A stretch of 64,000 nucleotides of DNA from WRIS01 sp964345475 (GCA_964345475.1 CAYFQW010000004.1:1-64000), one strand, 5' to 3'. Positions 27,648-37,186 are shown, counted from the stretch's first letter. The notes: generated by a model not told the origin, from the sequence alone. Numbers and translations: made by a program.

Positions 27648-27703
27648 CTACCCAGTTTATTGTTCGCGCGCCCTGTGAATTTTATTGAGAAAGGCTTACA
27701 CCG

Positions 27704-29230
27704 ATGACTCGAAAAATAACTATATTTGATACGACGCTGAGGGATGGGGAGCAGTCCCCAGGAGCGTCTATGAACACTGAAGAAAAATTAATCGTTGCCC
27801 GTCAGCTGCTACGTCTCAATGTTGATGTGATAGAAGCAGGATTCCCCGTTTCGAGCCCAGGAGATTTTGAAAGCGTGCGCCGTATTGCCGATTTGGTGGG
27901 CGATGACGCTATCGTCTGTGCGCTAACCCGAGCAGTAGAGAAGGATATTGAGGCGGCGGCTGATGCTTTAAAATATGCAAAGCGACCCCGTATACACACA
28001 GGGATTGGTGTTTCTCCGAGTCATATGAGAGATAAGCTTCGCATAAGCGAGGATGAATGCGTTGAACGTGCTGTGAATTGCGTGAGATATGCAAGAAAGT
28101 ACGTAGACGACGTGCAGTTTTATGCAGAGGATGCAGGACGTTCCGACTATGCTTTTTTGGTACGTGTTATACAGGCGGTAGTTGATGCAGGTGCCCACGT
28201 TGTAAACATCCCTGATACAACAGGCTATTCTCTCCCAGAAGAGTTTGGTGCACGCATTGCGTATCTTGTTGAACACGTTTCAGGTATCGAGGATGTTGAT
28301 ATTGCAGTTCACTGTCATAATGATCTCGGAATGGCAACTGCTTTAGCTTTGGCCGGAGTTAAACAGGGAGCCACTCAAGTGGAGTGCACAATAAATGGCC
28401 TCGGGGAACGCGCTGGCAACACTGCGATGGAAGAAGTTGTCATGTCCATCAAGATGCATGGACAGGAATTATGCGCTCACACGGATATAGATACACGCGA
28501 GTTTGTGAAAGCAAGCAAGCTTGTGTCTTCAATCACAGGAATGGGTGTGCAGGCTAACAAGGCTATAGTTGGAGCAAATGCGTTCGCCCACTCGTCTGGA
28601 ATTCACCAAGACGGTATATTGAAACAACGGGACACCTATGAAATTATTGATCCTGCTGATGTTGGGGCTAGCACGAGCAAAATTGTACTCACGGCTCGCA
28701 GCGGGCATGCCGCCCTCAATCATCGCTTAGTAGAGCTCGGTTTCGAGCTTAAAAAAGAAAATCTTGAGGAAGTATATAAGGCCTTTCTTGACTTGGCTGA
28801 TAAAAAGAAAGAAGTGTATGACGAGGACCTGGAGAGCCTTGTACATGAAATAGATCGTAATACGAGTGCGATATACATACTCGAGAGCGTTCAGATTAGC
28901 TGCGGTTTCCCGTTGAAACCGACAGCTACCTTAACCTTGCGCCACGCAGACAGTGGCGAAGTACGTACGGAATGCGCATTTGGAACCGGGCCCATAGATG
29001 CGGTGTATAAGGCTGTTAATAAAATTGTCCAAGTCGAAAATGATCTGAAAGAGTTTTCGGTACAATCGGTAACGCGGGGAATTGACGCACTTGGAGAGGT
29101 GACGATACGAGTCATGGCCTCTGATGGTCGCCTGTACACGGGAAGGGGAGCTGATGGTGATATTATCGTGTCTTCAACGAAAGCCTATCTCAACGCGCTT
29201 AACCGCCTCTTAAATGATCGTCGGATGTAG
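27704..29230 (+). CDS. leuA: 2-isopropylmalate synthase
   Basis: Condenses acetyl-CoA with 2-oxoisovalerate, the committed step of leucine synthesis. The 508-residue protein has the TIM-barrel motifs FDTTLRDGEQSPGASM near the start, VNIPDTTGYSLPEEF, and AVHCHNDLGMATALALAGV with the metal-binding histidines. GLGERAGNTAMEEVV follows. The C-terminal LeuA regulatory domain (about 390-508) predicts leucine inhibition. leuB, leuC and leuD are not next to it in this window. GAGAAAGG lies upstream of the ATG. Confidence 0.94.
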   Translation: MTRKITIFDTTLRDGEQSPGASMNTEEKLIVARQLLRLNVDVIEAGFPVSSPGDFESVRRIADLVGDDAIVCALTRAVEKDIEAAADALKYAKRPRIHTGIGVSPSHMRDKLRISEDECVERAVNCVRYARKYVDDVQFYAEDAGRSDYAFLVRVIQAVVDAGAHVVNIPDTTGYSLPEEFGARIAYLVEHVSGIEDVDIAVHCHNDLGMATALALAGVKQGATQVECTINGLGERAGNTAMEEVVMSIKMHGQELCAHTDIDTREFVKASKLVSSITGMGVQANKAIVGANAFAHSSGIHQDGILKQRDTYEIIDPADVGASTSKIVLTARSGHAALNHRLVELGFELKKENLEEVYKAFLDLADKKKEVYDEDLESLVHEIDRNTSAIYILESVQISCGFPLKPTATLTLRHADSGEVRTECAFGTGPIDAVYKAVNKIVQVENDLKEFSVQSVTRGIDALGEVTIRVMASDGRLYTGRGADGDIIVSSTKAYLNALNRLLNDRRM

Positions 29231-29249
29231 GGTAAATTTCATGATGATG

Positions 29250-29291
29250 CCTGCATATTTCCTGTACGGTGCCTCACAGGAAATATGCAGG
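29250..29291. repeat. Perfect 16-base inverted repeat after leuA
   Basis: CCTGCATATTTCCTGT (29250-29265) and ACAGGAAATATGCAGG (29276-29291) are exact complements around the ten-base loop ACGGTGCCTC. No T tract follows on the plus strand. It begins 19 bases after the leuA stop. Confidence 0.85.
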
Positions 29292-29597
29292 GGCTTCTCG
29301 GATCGACAAATATCCGAGCCTTAAAAGAGGCCGGATGTCTAGAGCCCCGGATATTCCAAGGCTATAACTCCTCGAACCCGCACCTGTACCCCGGACGGAA
29401 TCGTACAGATAGGCCAACATGCTGGTTCATTTTGTTTTTTTGGCAATTGTGGTAATGTTCTCCTAAGCCTAGTAAATAATCTGCAAATATGTTTAAATCA
29501 TATACGTTCAAGAGATTTCGAACGAGTAATTGAAGATCCCGTCATTTTGAGGAAGTGGGTTTATCCCGCTTTCTTTTTATCTGAGGAGGTGGCTTGC
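29292..29597. other. Leader region before rimP, no gene seen
   Basis: About 300 bases with no supported gene. A smaller hairpin CTCGGAT/ATCCGAG lies near 29297-29319. An unclear AT-rich stretch around 29470-29520 may hold the promoter of the rimP-nusA operon, but I cannot name its boxes with confidence. Confidence 0.4.
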
Positions 29598-30068
29598 ATG
29601 CCAACGCAAAAAGAGCAGTCGCTTATTGATGCCCTGGAAGAGCAGGCTGCTTTGCGCGGTGTTGAGATAGTATCGCTTGAAATAGTGGGTACAAGAAAGG
29701 CTCCTACTATTAAAGTGTATATCGATACTGAAGCTGGTGTCGGTTTTGATGAACTGACATCTTCCCAAGTATGGATAAACGAGGTGATGGATGCTGTTGA
29801 TCCTTTCCCCGGATCCTACACTTTGGAGGTATCATCCCCCGGAATCGACCGCCCCTTGAGAACTGTCGATCACTTTAAACGGTTTGCAGGAGAAACGGCT
29901 GTCATCCAGACATCTGTCGCACTTGACGACAGAAGGAAGTGGACGGGCGAGCTTGTTGGTATCGAAGACGACAAGGTGGTTTTACAGGTTGATGGCTCCT
30001 TGATCAAGATCCCTTTTGCGGACATATCGCGTGCTCGCCTTAAGGGCAAAATATGTTTCAACTCTTAA
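29598..30068 (+). CDS. rimP: Ribosome maturation factor RimP
   Basis: Assists assembly of the 30S ribosomal subunit. The 156-residue protein shows the RimP pattern: VEIVSLEIVGTRKAPTIKVYID, then YTLEVSSPGIDRPLRTVDHFKRF, and a C-terminal SH3-like barrel. GAGGAGGT lies eight bases before ATG 29598, which decides against an in-frame ATG 51 bases upstream. It heads the classic rimP-nusA-ylxR-infB-rbfA order. Confidence 0.94.
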   Translation: MPTQKEQSLIDALEEQAALRGVEIVSLEIVGTRKAPTIKVYIDTEAGVGFDELTSSQVWINEVMDAVDPFPGSYTLEVSSPGIDRPLRTVDHFKRFAGETAVIQTSVALDDRRKWTGELVGIEDDKVVLQVDGSLIKIPFADISRARLKGKICFNS

Positions 30069-30092
30069 AGGTGCTCCAGAAAGGAAAGAGTA

Positions 30093-31298
30093 GTGGCTAG
30101 TTCAGAACTTATCGAGGCTTTGCAGGCTTTGGCTCATGAAAAAAAGATTGATGAACTCTATCTGATTGAGCGTCTAGAGGCCTCCTTAGCTAAAAGTTAT
30201 CAAAACATCCTCGATCTTGAATGGGATGCACGCGTGACCATTGACCGGTCGACGGGGCATATATATGTATACGAGCTTGTACCCGTGGGGGAACCCGATG
30301 AGGAGACAGGCGAGTATGCTGAGTTTGAGGAACATGATGTTACGCCTGAAGACGTTAGTCGTATAGCTGCGCAAAATGCAAAAAGTGTCATTGCCTCGAT
30401 AGTGAGGGAAGCAGGCCGCCAGAGTATTTATGAGGAATTTTCAGGGCGTATCGGCGATCTGGTGACAGGGACTGTTTTGCAAGGAACGCCTGATTTTACG
30501 ATTATAAAAATTCGTGACGGCGTAGAGGCCGAGTTGCCGCACTATGATGTAAAGCGCTTCGCTAATGAACGCAACGAGCGTCCTGCAAATGAGCGATATC
30601 GCCATAACCAACGTTTGAAGCTTATAATCATCGAGGTTCGGGATCCTTCTTCGGATGCGCCCAAGGCGCGAGGCGATCAGGCTCGCCCATCCATTGTTGT
30701 TTCAAGGACCCATCCGGATCTGATTCGTCGGTTATTCGAAATTGAAGTCCCTGAGATTTACGATGGAATGGTCGAGATAAAGTCCATAGCTCGAGAGCCT
30801 GGGGCACGGTCTAAGATTGCTGTTTCTTCTCGTGAACCGAACCTCGATCCTGTTGGAGCTTGTGTGGGGCCAAAAGGCTCGCGCGTCCGCATGGTGGTCG
30901 AAGAGCTCCGCAACGAGCGTGTTGATGTAATCCAATGGAGCGAAGATCCGGCAGTATATGTTGCGAGTGCCTTATCTCCAGCTAAGGTAACAAGGGTTAT
31001 CATCGATGAGGAAAATCACTATGCGACAGTAGTTGTTCCTGACGATCAGCTTTCCTTAGCCATTGGCAAGGAGGGTCAAAATGCTCGTTTAGCAGCTCGC
31101 TTGACAGGATGGCATATAGATATCAAAAGTGCATCATTTGCTGGCGAACCTATCCAGTCCGACAATATTCTTATTGATGACAGTGAGCTCGCGGATGAAG
31201 AAGCTGGCCTGTGTGCCCATGTGAGCGACGAAGGCGTTCGTTGCCGCAACCATGCACGGCCAGGAAGTCGATTCTGCGGTGTTCATGCAGACGAGTAG
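30093..31298 (+). CDS. nusA: Transcription factor NusA with Cys/His C-terminal tail
   Basis: Elongation factor that binds RNA polymerase and nascent RNA and affects pausing, termination and antitermination. The N-terminal polymerase-binding domain is followed by an S1 domain (GDLVTGTVLQGTPDFTIIKI) and two KH domains (GSRVRMVVEELRNERVDVIQW and IGKEGQNARLAARLTGWHIDI). At 401 residues, the tail after KH2 carries C374-x9-C384-x10-C395-x2-H398, a likely zinc-binding knuckle not usual in NusA. GTG start, with AAAGGAAAG upstream. It precedes ylxR and infB. Confidence 0.94.
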   Translation: MASSELIEALQALAHEKKIDELYLIERLEASLAKSYQNILDLEWDARVTIDRSTGHIYVYELVPVGEPDEETGEYAEFEEHDVTPEDVSRIAAQNAKSVIASIVREAGRQSIYEEFSGRIGDLVTGTVLQGTPDFTIIKIRDGVEAELPHYDVKRFANERNERPANERYRHNQRLKLIIIEVRDPSSDAPKARGDQARPSIVVSRTHPDLIRRLFEIEVPEIYDGMVEIKSIAREPGARSKIAVSSREPNLDPVGACVGPKGSRVRMVVEELRNERVDVIQWSEDPAVYVASALSPAKVTRVIIDEENHYATVVVPDDQLSLAIGKEGQNARLAARLTGWHIDIKSASFAGEPIQSDNILIDDSELADEEAGLCAHVSDEGVRCRNHARPGSRFCGVHADE

Positions 31299-31386
31299 AT
31301 AGTAAATATTCCTTTTGGGATGACTTCAAGAAGGCATATGAATAGTTTGATAAGTATGGTGTATAGAAAGTAGTAGATAGTAAAGC

Positions 31387-31659
31387 GTGGAAAAAGAAAA
31401 AAAACAGCGGACTTGCATCGCTTGCGGTGTTCAAAAGCAGAAAAAAGATCTGTTTAGGATTGTGCGTAACAAACAGGGTGAAGTTTCGCTGGATTTGTAT
31501 GGTAAGGCAGCTGGTCGGGGGGCATACGTTTGCTCTATAAATTGTCTAGAAAAGGCTGCAGCCACAAAAGGTTTTGATAGGGCTTTGAGAACCAGGCTTG
31601 ATTCTGAGACGATGTCGCGCATCGTCTTGCAATTGAATGAAGCGATGCGCGAAGCATAG
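31387..31659 (+). CDS. ylxR: YlxR/RnpM family RNA-binding protein (DUF448)
   Basis: 90-residue basic protein. RTCIACGVQKQKKDLFRIVR and GKAAGRGAYVCSINCLEKA mark the DUF448/YlxR family, which in Bacillus has been linked to RNase P (RnpM). The start codon is GTG and its Shine-Dalgarno is weak. It lies between nusA and infB, the usual place for this gene. Confidence 0.9.
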   Translation: MEKEKKQRTCIACGVQKQKKDLFRIVRNKQGEVSLDLYGKAAGRGAYVCSINCLEKAAATKGFDRALRTRLDSETMSRIVLQLNEAMREA

Positions 31660-31683
31660 TACGTAGAAGATGAGGAGTTGCTT

Positions 31684-34608
31684 ATGGCCAGCATGCGTGT
31701 ATATGAGTTGGCGAAAGAATTCGATATGAGTAGCAAAGAACTGCTCGAGCGTTTGCAGGCTATGAAGATACCTGCAAAAAGCCATGCGAGTGTTTTGGCG
31801 GATGCGTATGTCGAAAAAATTAAAAAGAGCATCGAGCCTGAGATCAAGCAAAGGGCAGGACAGCTTGAGACTGAAGAGGCCAAAAAGCTTGAGGAGCAGC
31901 AAAGACTTGCTGCTGAAAAAGAACTTGCAGAAAAGGAGGCACGCCGGGCTGCGGTTAAGGAAGAGCGTAAACGTCGTGAAGCTGAGCGTGCAAAACGTGC
32001 TAAAAGAACTAAAGTCCTTGAGGACGAAGAGGTCGAGGCGGATGCTGATACATCTTCCGATGCAGAGCTTCGAACCGAAGAGGCTCAGCCGCTTGTGCAG
32101 GTACCCAAGAAGCAGACATCCTCTTTTGCCGACTTGGCAACTCAGATAGAAAATGAAAAAGAGCGAGTCGCTCGTGAAGCGGCTGAGGCAAAAGCTCGAG
32201 CTAAGGCTGAGGCTGCCGCTCGTGAAATTGCGAAAAAGCAAGCAGTTGAAAAAGCTCTTAATGCACAACGCGCGGGGAAAAAAGCATCAAAGACTCTCGT
32301 TGCTCAGGATCTTCCTGTAGAAAAAGCTCATGCAGCGAAGACTCCCTCGACACGTAAAGCGAAAAGCTCTTCGTATGGCGATTTGCTGTCTCAGATTGAA
32401 AGTGAAGAAAAGAGAATGCAAAGCCGGGATCTGAAAAGCACGGAAACGCCTACCCGTGCTAAGGCAAAGCCAAAAGTGAAGACTCAAGCGAAAGATCACG
32501 ATAAAAAAGAACAGAGTAAAGAGGAGAGGGCTAGCAAGCAGGAAACTGTGCAGCAGGCACCTAAGCAGCCTAAAGAGAAAAAACGCCATAAGAAGGCGGA
32601 GTCCGTTCGCACCTTCGTACCGGAAACAACCGAGTTGCATGACGATCTGGACGGTGAGGACCGCTACGCACAAATGGCAGTGCAGGCAGAAAAGCTTCAA
32701 CGAGATAAGGTATTAGCCGAAGCCCGCGCAGCCGTTGAGGCGGCCTCTCAAGAAGATGGGGGACGTCGTAAAAAGAGAAAAGAAAAACGTGAAGCTGAAG
32801 CTCGCGAACGTGCTGAGCTTGAAGCTATAGAAAAAGGACTTGATCCAGAATTAGTTTTGGATGAATCGGTTATAGAACTTGTTCAGGGTGTTACTGTATC
32901 AAAGTTTGCCGAGCAGCTCGATGTTGCCCCCAACGACGTTGTCAAGCGACTCTTCATGCTGGGGCAAGTGCTTACACTCACTCAGTCTATGAGCGATGAT
33001 CTTATTGAGCTTATCGCTGATGATTTGGGCAGGAAGGTACGTATCGTCTCTCCTGAGGAAGAATTCTCAGCGGTGTATCACGACCGCGAAGAGGATCTAG
33101 TGCCCCGGCCACCAGTTGTAACCGTTATGGGGCACGTAGACCATGGCAAAACATCATTGCTCGATGCTATACGAAACACAGGTGTGGTGGAAAGCGAAGC
33201 CGGCGGTATCACCCAACACATTGGTGCTTCAGTCGTCAACATCAACGGTAGGCAAATTTCCTTCGTTGATACACCTGGCCATGAGGCATTCACTGCTATG
33301 CGCGCTCGTGGTGCGCAAGTTACTGATGTTATCGTTCTGGTTGTTGCTGCCGATGATGGTGTTATGCCTCAAACAATCGAGGCTGTCAATCACGCAAAGG
33401 CCGCAAACGTACCTATAGTGGTAGCTGTAAACAAAATTGATAAATCGACTGCTAACCCTGAGAGGGTCCGCCAGGAGCTCACCGAACATGGTGTCATACC
33501 CGAAGAATGGGGCGGTAGCAATATGTTCGTGGAGGTTTCAGCGAAGAAGCGCCTTCATATCGACGACCTTCTCGAGACGATCCTCTTGCAAGCTGATGTC
33601 CTTGAGCTTCGGGCAAACGTTGATGCTGAAGCCTCGGGTTTTGTTATAGAGGCTAACCTCGATAAGGGAAGGGGACCCGTTGCAACGGTGCTCGTCCAAC
33701 GAGGAACACTTCATCCAGGTGATGCTGTCGTTGCAGGGAAAAGCTACGGAAGGGTTCGTGCTCTATTAAATCCTCGCGGCAAGCAGGTTGACAGCGCTCG
33801 TCCAGCAGATCCCGTTGAGATACTGGGTCTTAATTCTGTTCCTGTCGCGGGCGATGAATTCCGAGTTTTCGAAGACGAAAGGGATGCTCGGAAACTTGCC
33901 GAAGAACGGGCCCTCAGAGCTCGTCTGGCCGATCGTGAAACGAAATCGCACTTTAGCCTCGAAGATTTGTTTAACCGCATTGAAGAAGGCAAGCAGACCG
34001 ATCTGAACCTTATAGTAAAGGCAGATGTGCAGGGGTCGATCGAGGCTTTGGTCGACGCCTTCGATAAGATGGATCAGACAGAAGTGCGTACGAACATAGT
34101 ACACTCCGCCGTTGGCGGCATTACTGAAACCGACGTTACCCTCGCTGCAGCCAGCGATGCAATAATCATTGGCTTCAACGTACGTCCAACGGGGAAATCG
34201 AAATTACAGGCAGAAAAAGAAAAAGTCGATATCAGGCTTTACAGGGTTATTTATCAGGCAATAGAGGACATCAATGCAGCGCGAGTCGGACTGCTGTCTC
34301 CCGATATCGTTGAGAAGGACACGGGTACCGCCGAGGTTCGAGAAACATTTAAAGTACCAAAGATCGGAACGGTTGCAGGTTGTTACGTGACCGACGGCGA
34401 GATTTCAAGAGATGATAAGGTACGTGTTGTCCGTGACGGTACGGTTGTTTATGAAGGAGAAATTCAGAGCTTGCGTCGTTTCAAGGATGATGTTAAGTCG
34501 GTACGCAGTGGGTATGAGTGCGGCATCGGAATAGAAAATTATCAAGATATTAAAATTGGTGACATTATTGAAGGATATCAAATAATCGAAGTAGAGCGTA
34601 CTGAGTAA
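31684..34608 (+). CDS. infB: Translation initiation factor IF-2
   Basis: GTPase that places initiator tRNA on the small ribosomal subunit. 974 residues. An N-terminal IF2N domain (MRVYELAKEFDMSSKELLERLQAM) is followed by about 300 residues rich in Lys, Glu and Ala, then a second IF2N-like domain (about 400-450). The G domain has GHVDHGKT at 483-490, DTPGHE and NKID; the C-terminal domains complete the factor. The linker carries two copies of a short motif, SSFADLATQIE (146-156) and SSYGDLLSQIE (229-239). ATG 31684 has TGAGGAG six bases upstream and is preferred to TTG 31678. Confidence 0.96.
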   Translation: MASMRVYELAKEFDMSSKELLERLQAMKIPAKSHASVLADAYVEKIKKSIEPEIKQRAGQLETEEAKKLEEQQRLAAEKELAEKEARRAAVKEERKRREAERAKRAKRTKVLEDEEVEADADTSSDAELRTEEAQPLVQVPKKQTSSFADLATQIENEKERVAREAAEAKARAKAEAAAREIAKKQAVEKALNAQRAGKKASKTLVAQDLPVEKAHAAKTPSTRKAKSSSYGDLLSQIESEEKRMQSRDLKSTETPTRAKAKPKVKTQAKDHDKKEQSKEERASKQETVQQAPKQPKEKKRHKKAESVRTFVPETTELHDDLDGEDRYAQMAVQAEKLQRDKVLAEARAAVEAASQEDGGRRKKRKEKREAEARERAELEAIEKGLDPELVLDESVIELVQGVTVSKFAEQLDVAPNDVVKRLFMLGQVLTLTQSMSDDLIELIADDLGRKVRIVSPEEEFSAVYHDREEDLVPRPPVVTVMGHVDHGKTSLLDAIRNTGVVESEAGGITQHIGASVVNINGRQISFVDTPGHEAFTAMRARGAQVTDVIVLVVAADDGVMPQTIEAVNHAKAANVPIVVAVNKIDKSTANPERVRQELTEHGVIPEEWGGSNMFVEVSAKKRLHIDDLLETILLQADVLELRANVDAEASGFVIEANLDKGRGPVATVLVQRGTLHPGDAVVAGKSYGRVRALLNPRGKQVDSARPADPVEILGLNSVPVAGDEFRVFEDERDARKLAEERALRARLADRETKSHFSLEDLFNRIEEGKQTDLNLIVKADVQGSIEALVDAFDKMDQTEVRTNIVHSAVGGITETDVTLAAASDAIIIGFNVRPTGKSKLQAEKEKVDIRLYRVIYQAIEDINAARVGLLSPDIVEKDTGTAEVRETFKVPKIGTVAGCYVTDGEISRDDKVRVVRDGTVVYEGEIQSLRRFKDDVKSVRSGYECGIGIENYQDIKIGDIIEGYQIIEVERTE

Positions 34609-34747
34609 GGTTTAGCATTGAGCAAGTGTATGGACAGGGCAAATGTGCCTGTAGGTACTGCTGCACCGCGTCAGATACTTTGCTTACAACTCTGTTTCCT
34701 TAAGAAATATTCTTTATGAAGCATGGTATGAGGAAAGTTGAAACAAT

Positions 34748-35098
34748 ATGAAACAAAGCAGTGGGAATAGGAAAGTAAATGAACAGGCACGTGAGGTTAT
34801 AGCAGAGATTCTTCTCTTTGAAATAGCCGATCCACGTTTAGATATGGTTACCATCGTTGCTTGTGAAGTCAGCTTCGATCGTAGTGTTTGCAAGGTATAT
34901 TATTCCGCTGAACCGGAAAAATACGATGAGGTGTCTGCTGCCTTTGATGCTGCAATAGGTCGGATCAGATCATTAATGGCTAAAAAACTCTCGTGGCGGG
35001 TTGCCCCCGAACTACGCTTCTTCCTCGACACGACGGTTGATGAGGCTGAGCGAATTGCGGCTGCTATCAAAAGGGATGCGAAAAGGAATCAGCCTTGA
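34748..35098 (+). CDS. rbfA: Ribosome-binding factor A
   Basis: Binds the 30S subunit and helps mature the 16S rRNA 5' end. The 116-residue protein has the KH-like fold pattern NEQAREVIAEILLFEIADPRLDMVTIVACEVSFDRSVCKVYYS, and a C-terminal APELRFFLDTTVDEAERI. It follows infB after a gap of about 140 bases and overlaps the next gene (TTGA). Confidence 0.93.
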   Translation: MKQSSGNRKVNEQAREVIAEILLFEIADPRLDMVTIVACEVSFDRSVCKVYYSAEPEKYDEVSAAFDAAIGRIRSLMAKKLSWRVAPELRFFLDTTVDEAERIAAAIKRDAKRNQP

Positions 35099-36123
35099 TA
35101 ACACCGCAGACAAACATTGATCTCAAGGGAATAGCAGAGCAATTTACCCGTCTAGATAATTTTGTGATTTGTGGGCACGTAAGCCCTGATGGAGATTGTA
35201 TTGGTTCGCAGCTGGCATTATTCCATGCTCTGAAGGCGCTTGGAAAGAAGGTGGACTGTATTCTAGCGAGAAAGGATACCGTCGACGAGCAGCTTTCCTT
35301 TCTTCCCGGGGTGGAATTAATGATTCCTGCTGCTGACTACTCTCAGGATGCAAGAACCTTTGTTGCCTGTGATGTCCCAACGCCTGACCGTCTCGGGGAT
35401 GGGAGAGAACTGCAGGCTGCAAGTGAATTTACCTTCACCATCGATCATCACGCCTGCGAGAAATCCATGTCACAATTCAACTATGTCGATCCTGAGGCTG
35501 CCTCCACGAGCATACTTGTTTGGGAGCTCATTAAACTCCTGGGCGTCGAGCTTAGCTATGAGATAGCCTTATGCTCTTATGTAGGCCTTATTACCGACAC
35601 GGGCAACTTTCAGTTTCAAAATACTAACAGAGAAGCTTTTGTTGCAGCCGGAGAAATGACCTCCTGTGGTATACGTCCCTCAGATATTGCTGCCCGTATA
35701 TTCCAAAGCAGAACCTTGCCATCATTACGTCTCGAGCAGCTTGTTTTAGAGCGTATGGAGGTGTCGGAGGAAAACTCGTATGTTGTAAGTTATTTGCTGA
35801 AGGAAGACTTCAAGCGATTTTCTGCAAGTAAGGAAGATGCTGAGCCTATCATCAATGTGTTGCGTACGCTGAAGGGCGTACAAGTCGCCTGTCTTCTACG
35901 TGAACAAGAGATAGGTGTCAGGGGTAGTATACGCGCCAAGGGTGATATCGATGTACGGGTTATCGCACAAAGCTTTAAGGGCGGTGGACATAAGGCAGCA
36001 GCAGGTTTTACGGTGTTTTCGCCCATGGATGAAGCTCTGTGCAAGGTAGGCCGCGCGCTTGAGAAAAATCTCAACAAAAGCCCTGCACGAGAAGAGTCGG
36101 TTAGTCAAAACCGTCATCAATAG
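35095..36123 (+). CDS. nrnA: DHH-family phosphoesterase, NrnA-like
   Basis: Bifunctional oligoribonuclease / 3'-phosphoadenosine-5'-phosphate phosphatase by family. The 342-residue protein has the DHH motifs HVSPDGDCIGSQLA, VACDVPTPDRLG (Asp), TIDHHACE (the DHH triad) and VGLITDTGNFQF, and the DHHA1 domain ends with KGGGHKAAAGFTV. It starts with TTG overlapping the rbfA stop, with AAAAGGAA before it, suggesting coupling. The rbfA-nrnA-truB-ribF order is common in Gram-positive bacteria. Confidence 0.9.
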   Translation: MITPQTNIDLKGIAEQFTRLDNFVICGHVSPDGDCIGSQLALFHALKALGKKVDCILARKDTVDEQLSFLPGVELMIPAADYSQDARTFVACDVPTPDRLGDGRELQAASEFTFTIDHHACEKSMSQFNYVDPEAASTSILVWELIKLLGVELSYEIALCSYVGLITDTGNFQFQNTNREAFVAAGEMTSCGIRPSDIAARIFQSRTLPSLRLEQLVLERMEVSEENSYVVSYLLKEDFKRFSASKEDAEPIINVLRTLKGVQVACLLREQEIGVRGSIRAKGDIDVRVIAQSFKGGGHKAAAGFTVFSPMDEALCKVGRALEKNLNKSPAREESVSQNRHQ

Positions 36124-36139
36124 GATAAGGATTTTTACT

Positions 36140-37186
36140 TTGAAACGCGGCTCTTCAGGTTTATCTTTCTTGCTGGGCATTGATAAGGCCCCGAATATGA
36201 GCTCCCATGATGTGGTTAATAGGATACGTGGCATATACCAAGAAAAAAGAGTAGGGCATACGGGCACGCTTGATCCTCTGGCAAGTGGGGCCCTTTTGAT
36301 ATGTGTAGGGCCAGCAACACGCCTTAACCCATACCTAAGCCTTGATGATAAAAGGTATGCATTCCGCGTGAGCTTTGGTGCTTCTACTGACACCGATGAT
36401 GCAGAGGGGCGGATAATCCGACAATCTTCCGTGCCTGCGGATATACACGACCCAGCGTATGCAACACTCCATGTCGCCGACATGAAAGGGCCGCAACAAC
36501 AAATACCGCCTATTTTTTCAGCGATAAAGGTGGGAGGGCGAAGATCGTATAAGGCTGCGCGCGAGGGAGCGCCCCTAGAACTTAAACCACGAGGTGTGGA
36601 AGTATTCGAGGCCTCACTCCTCGGACTGGGGGTCTCAGATGAAGATACGGTATTTGAATCTGCTCGCGGAAAGCCCTTTTGGGACGTAGAGGTGCACGTT
36701 TCAAAAGGAACCTACATTCGTTCCCTTGCGCGAGATTTAGGCGAGAGGCTTGGGGTGCCTGCACACGTTTCTATGCTGCGCCGTCTGACCCTGGGGTCTT
36801 TAGACGTTCGTGATTGCCTCACTCTAGAAGATATCTCTGCTCAACGAGAGGGTATTTTTCTTGATCCTCTTGTATTGCTCGGGTTTCGCACGGTTGTCCT
36901 GGACGCATCTGTGGCTCTAGATGTTGCTTCGGGCAAGCCCCTCTCTCCCCAGGGATTAGCAGTTTTTAACCCATGTCTTCCTGAGGTACATAAAAAAAAT
37001 TTCTCGTCTCCTCTTCATATGGAAGAAAGTGACAAGGCCCTGCAGACGGGAGAAACTGTCTCCCTTGTTTATAAGAACACTTTGCAGGCCCTATATCAGT
37101 TCGATGAGCAGTCAAGGCTTCTCAAGCCACACTGCGTATTTTCAACGGGGGTGTCTTGTGGTAGAGATTATTCCAATCGATGCTAA
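36140..37186 (+). CDS. truB: tRNA pseudouridine(55) synthase TruB
   Basis: Makes pseudouridine 55 in the T loop of tRNAs. GLSFLLGIDKAPNMSSHDVVNRIRGI and VGHTGTLDPLASGALLICVG are diagnostic; the Asp of GTLDP is the catalytic residue. KGTYIRSLARDLGERLG follows. TTG 36140 is chosen because TAAGGA lies nine bases upstream and the encoded start fits the family; a longer reading would begin inside nrnA. At 348 residues it is longer than the minimal enzyme, with a C-terminal extension. It overlaps ribF by 29 bases. Confidence 0.93.
   Translation: MKRGSSGLSFLLGIDKAPNMSSHDVVNRIRGIYQEKRVGHTGTLDPLASGALLICVGPATRLNPYLSLDDKRYAFRVSFGASTDTDDAEGRIIRQSSVPADIHDPAYATLHVADMKGPQQQIPPIFSAIKVGGRRSYKAAREGAPLELKPRGVEVFEASLLGLGVSDEDTVFESARGKPFWDVEVHVSKGTYIRSLARDLGERLGVPAHVSMLRRLTLGSLDVRDCLTLEDISAQREGIFLDPLVLLGFRTVVLDASVALDVASGKPLSPQGLAVFNPCLPEVHKKNFSSPLHMEESDKALQTGETVSLVYKNTLQALYQFDEQSRLLKPHCVFSTGVSCGRDYSNRC

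Noticed and set aside
29419..29466. 15-codon hydrophobic micro-frame in the rimP leader
   Set aside because: Too short and with a poor ribosome site; likely chance in a T-rich stretch.
37100..37158. FMN riboswitch before ribF
   Set aside because: The region is truB coding sequence and shows none of the conserved RFN element segments.
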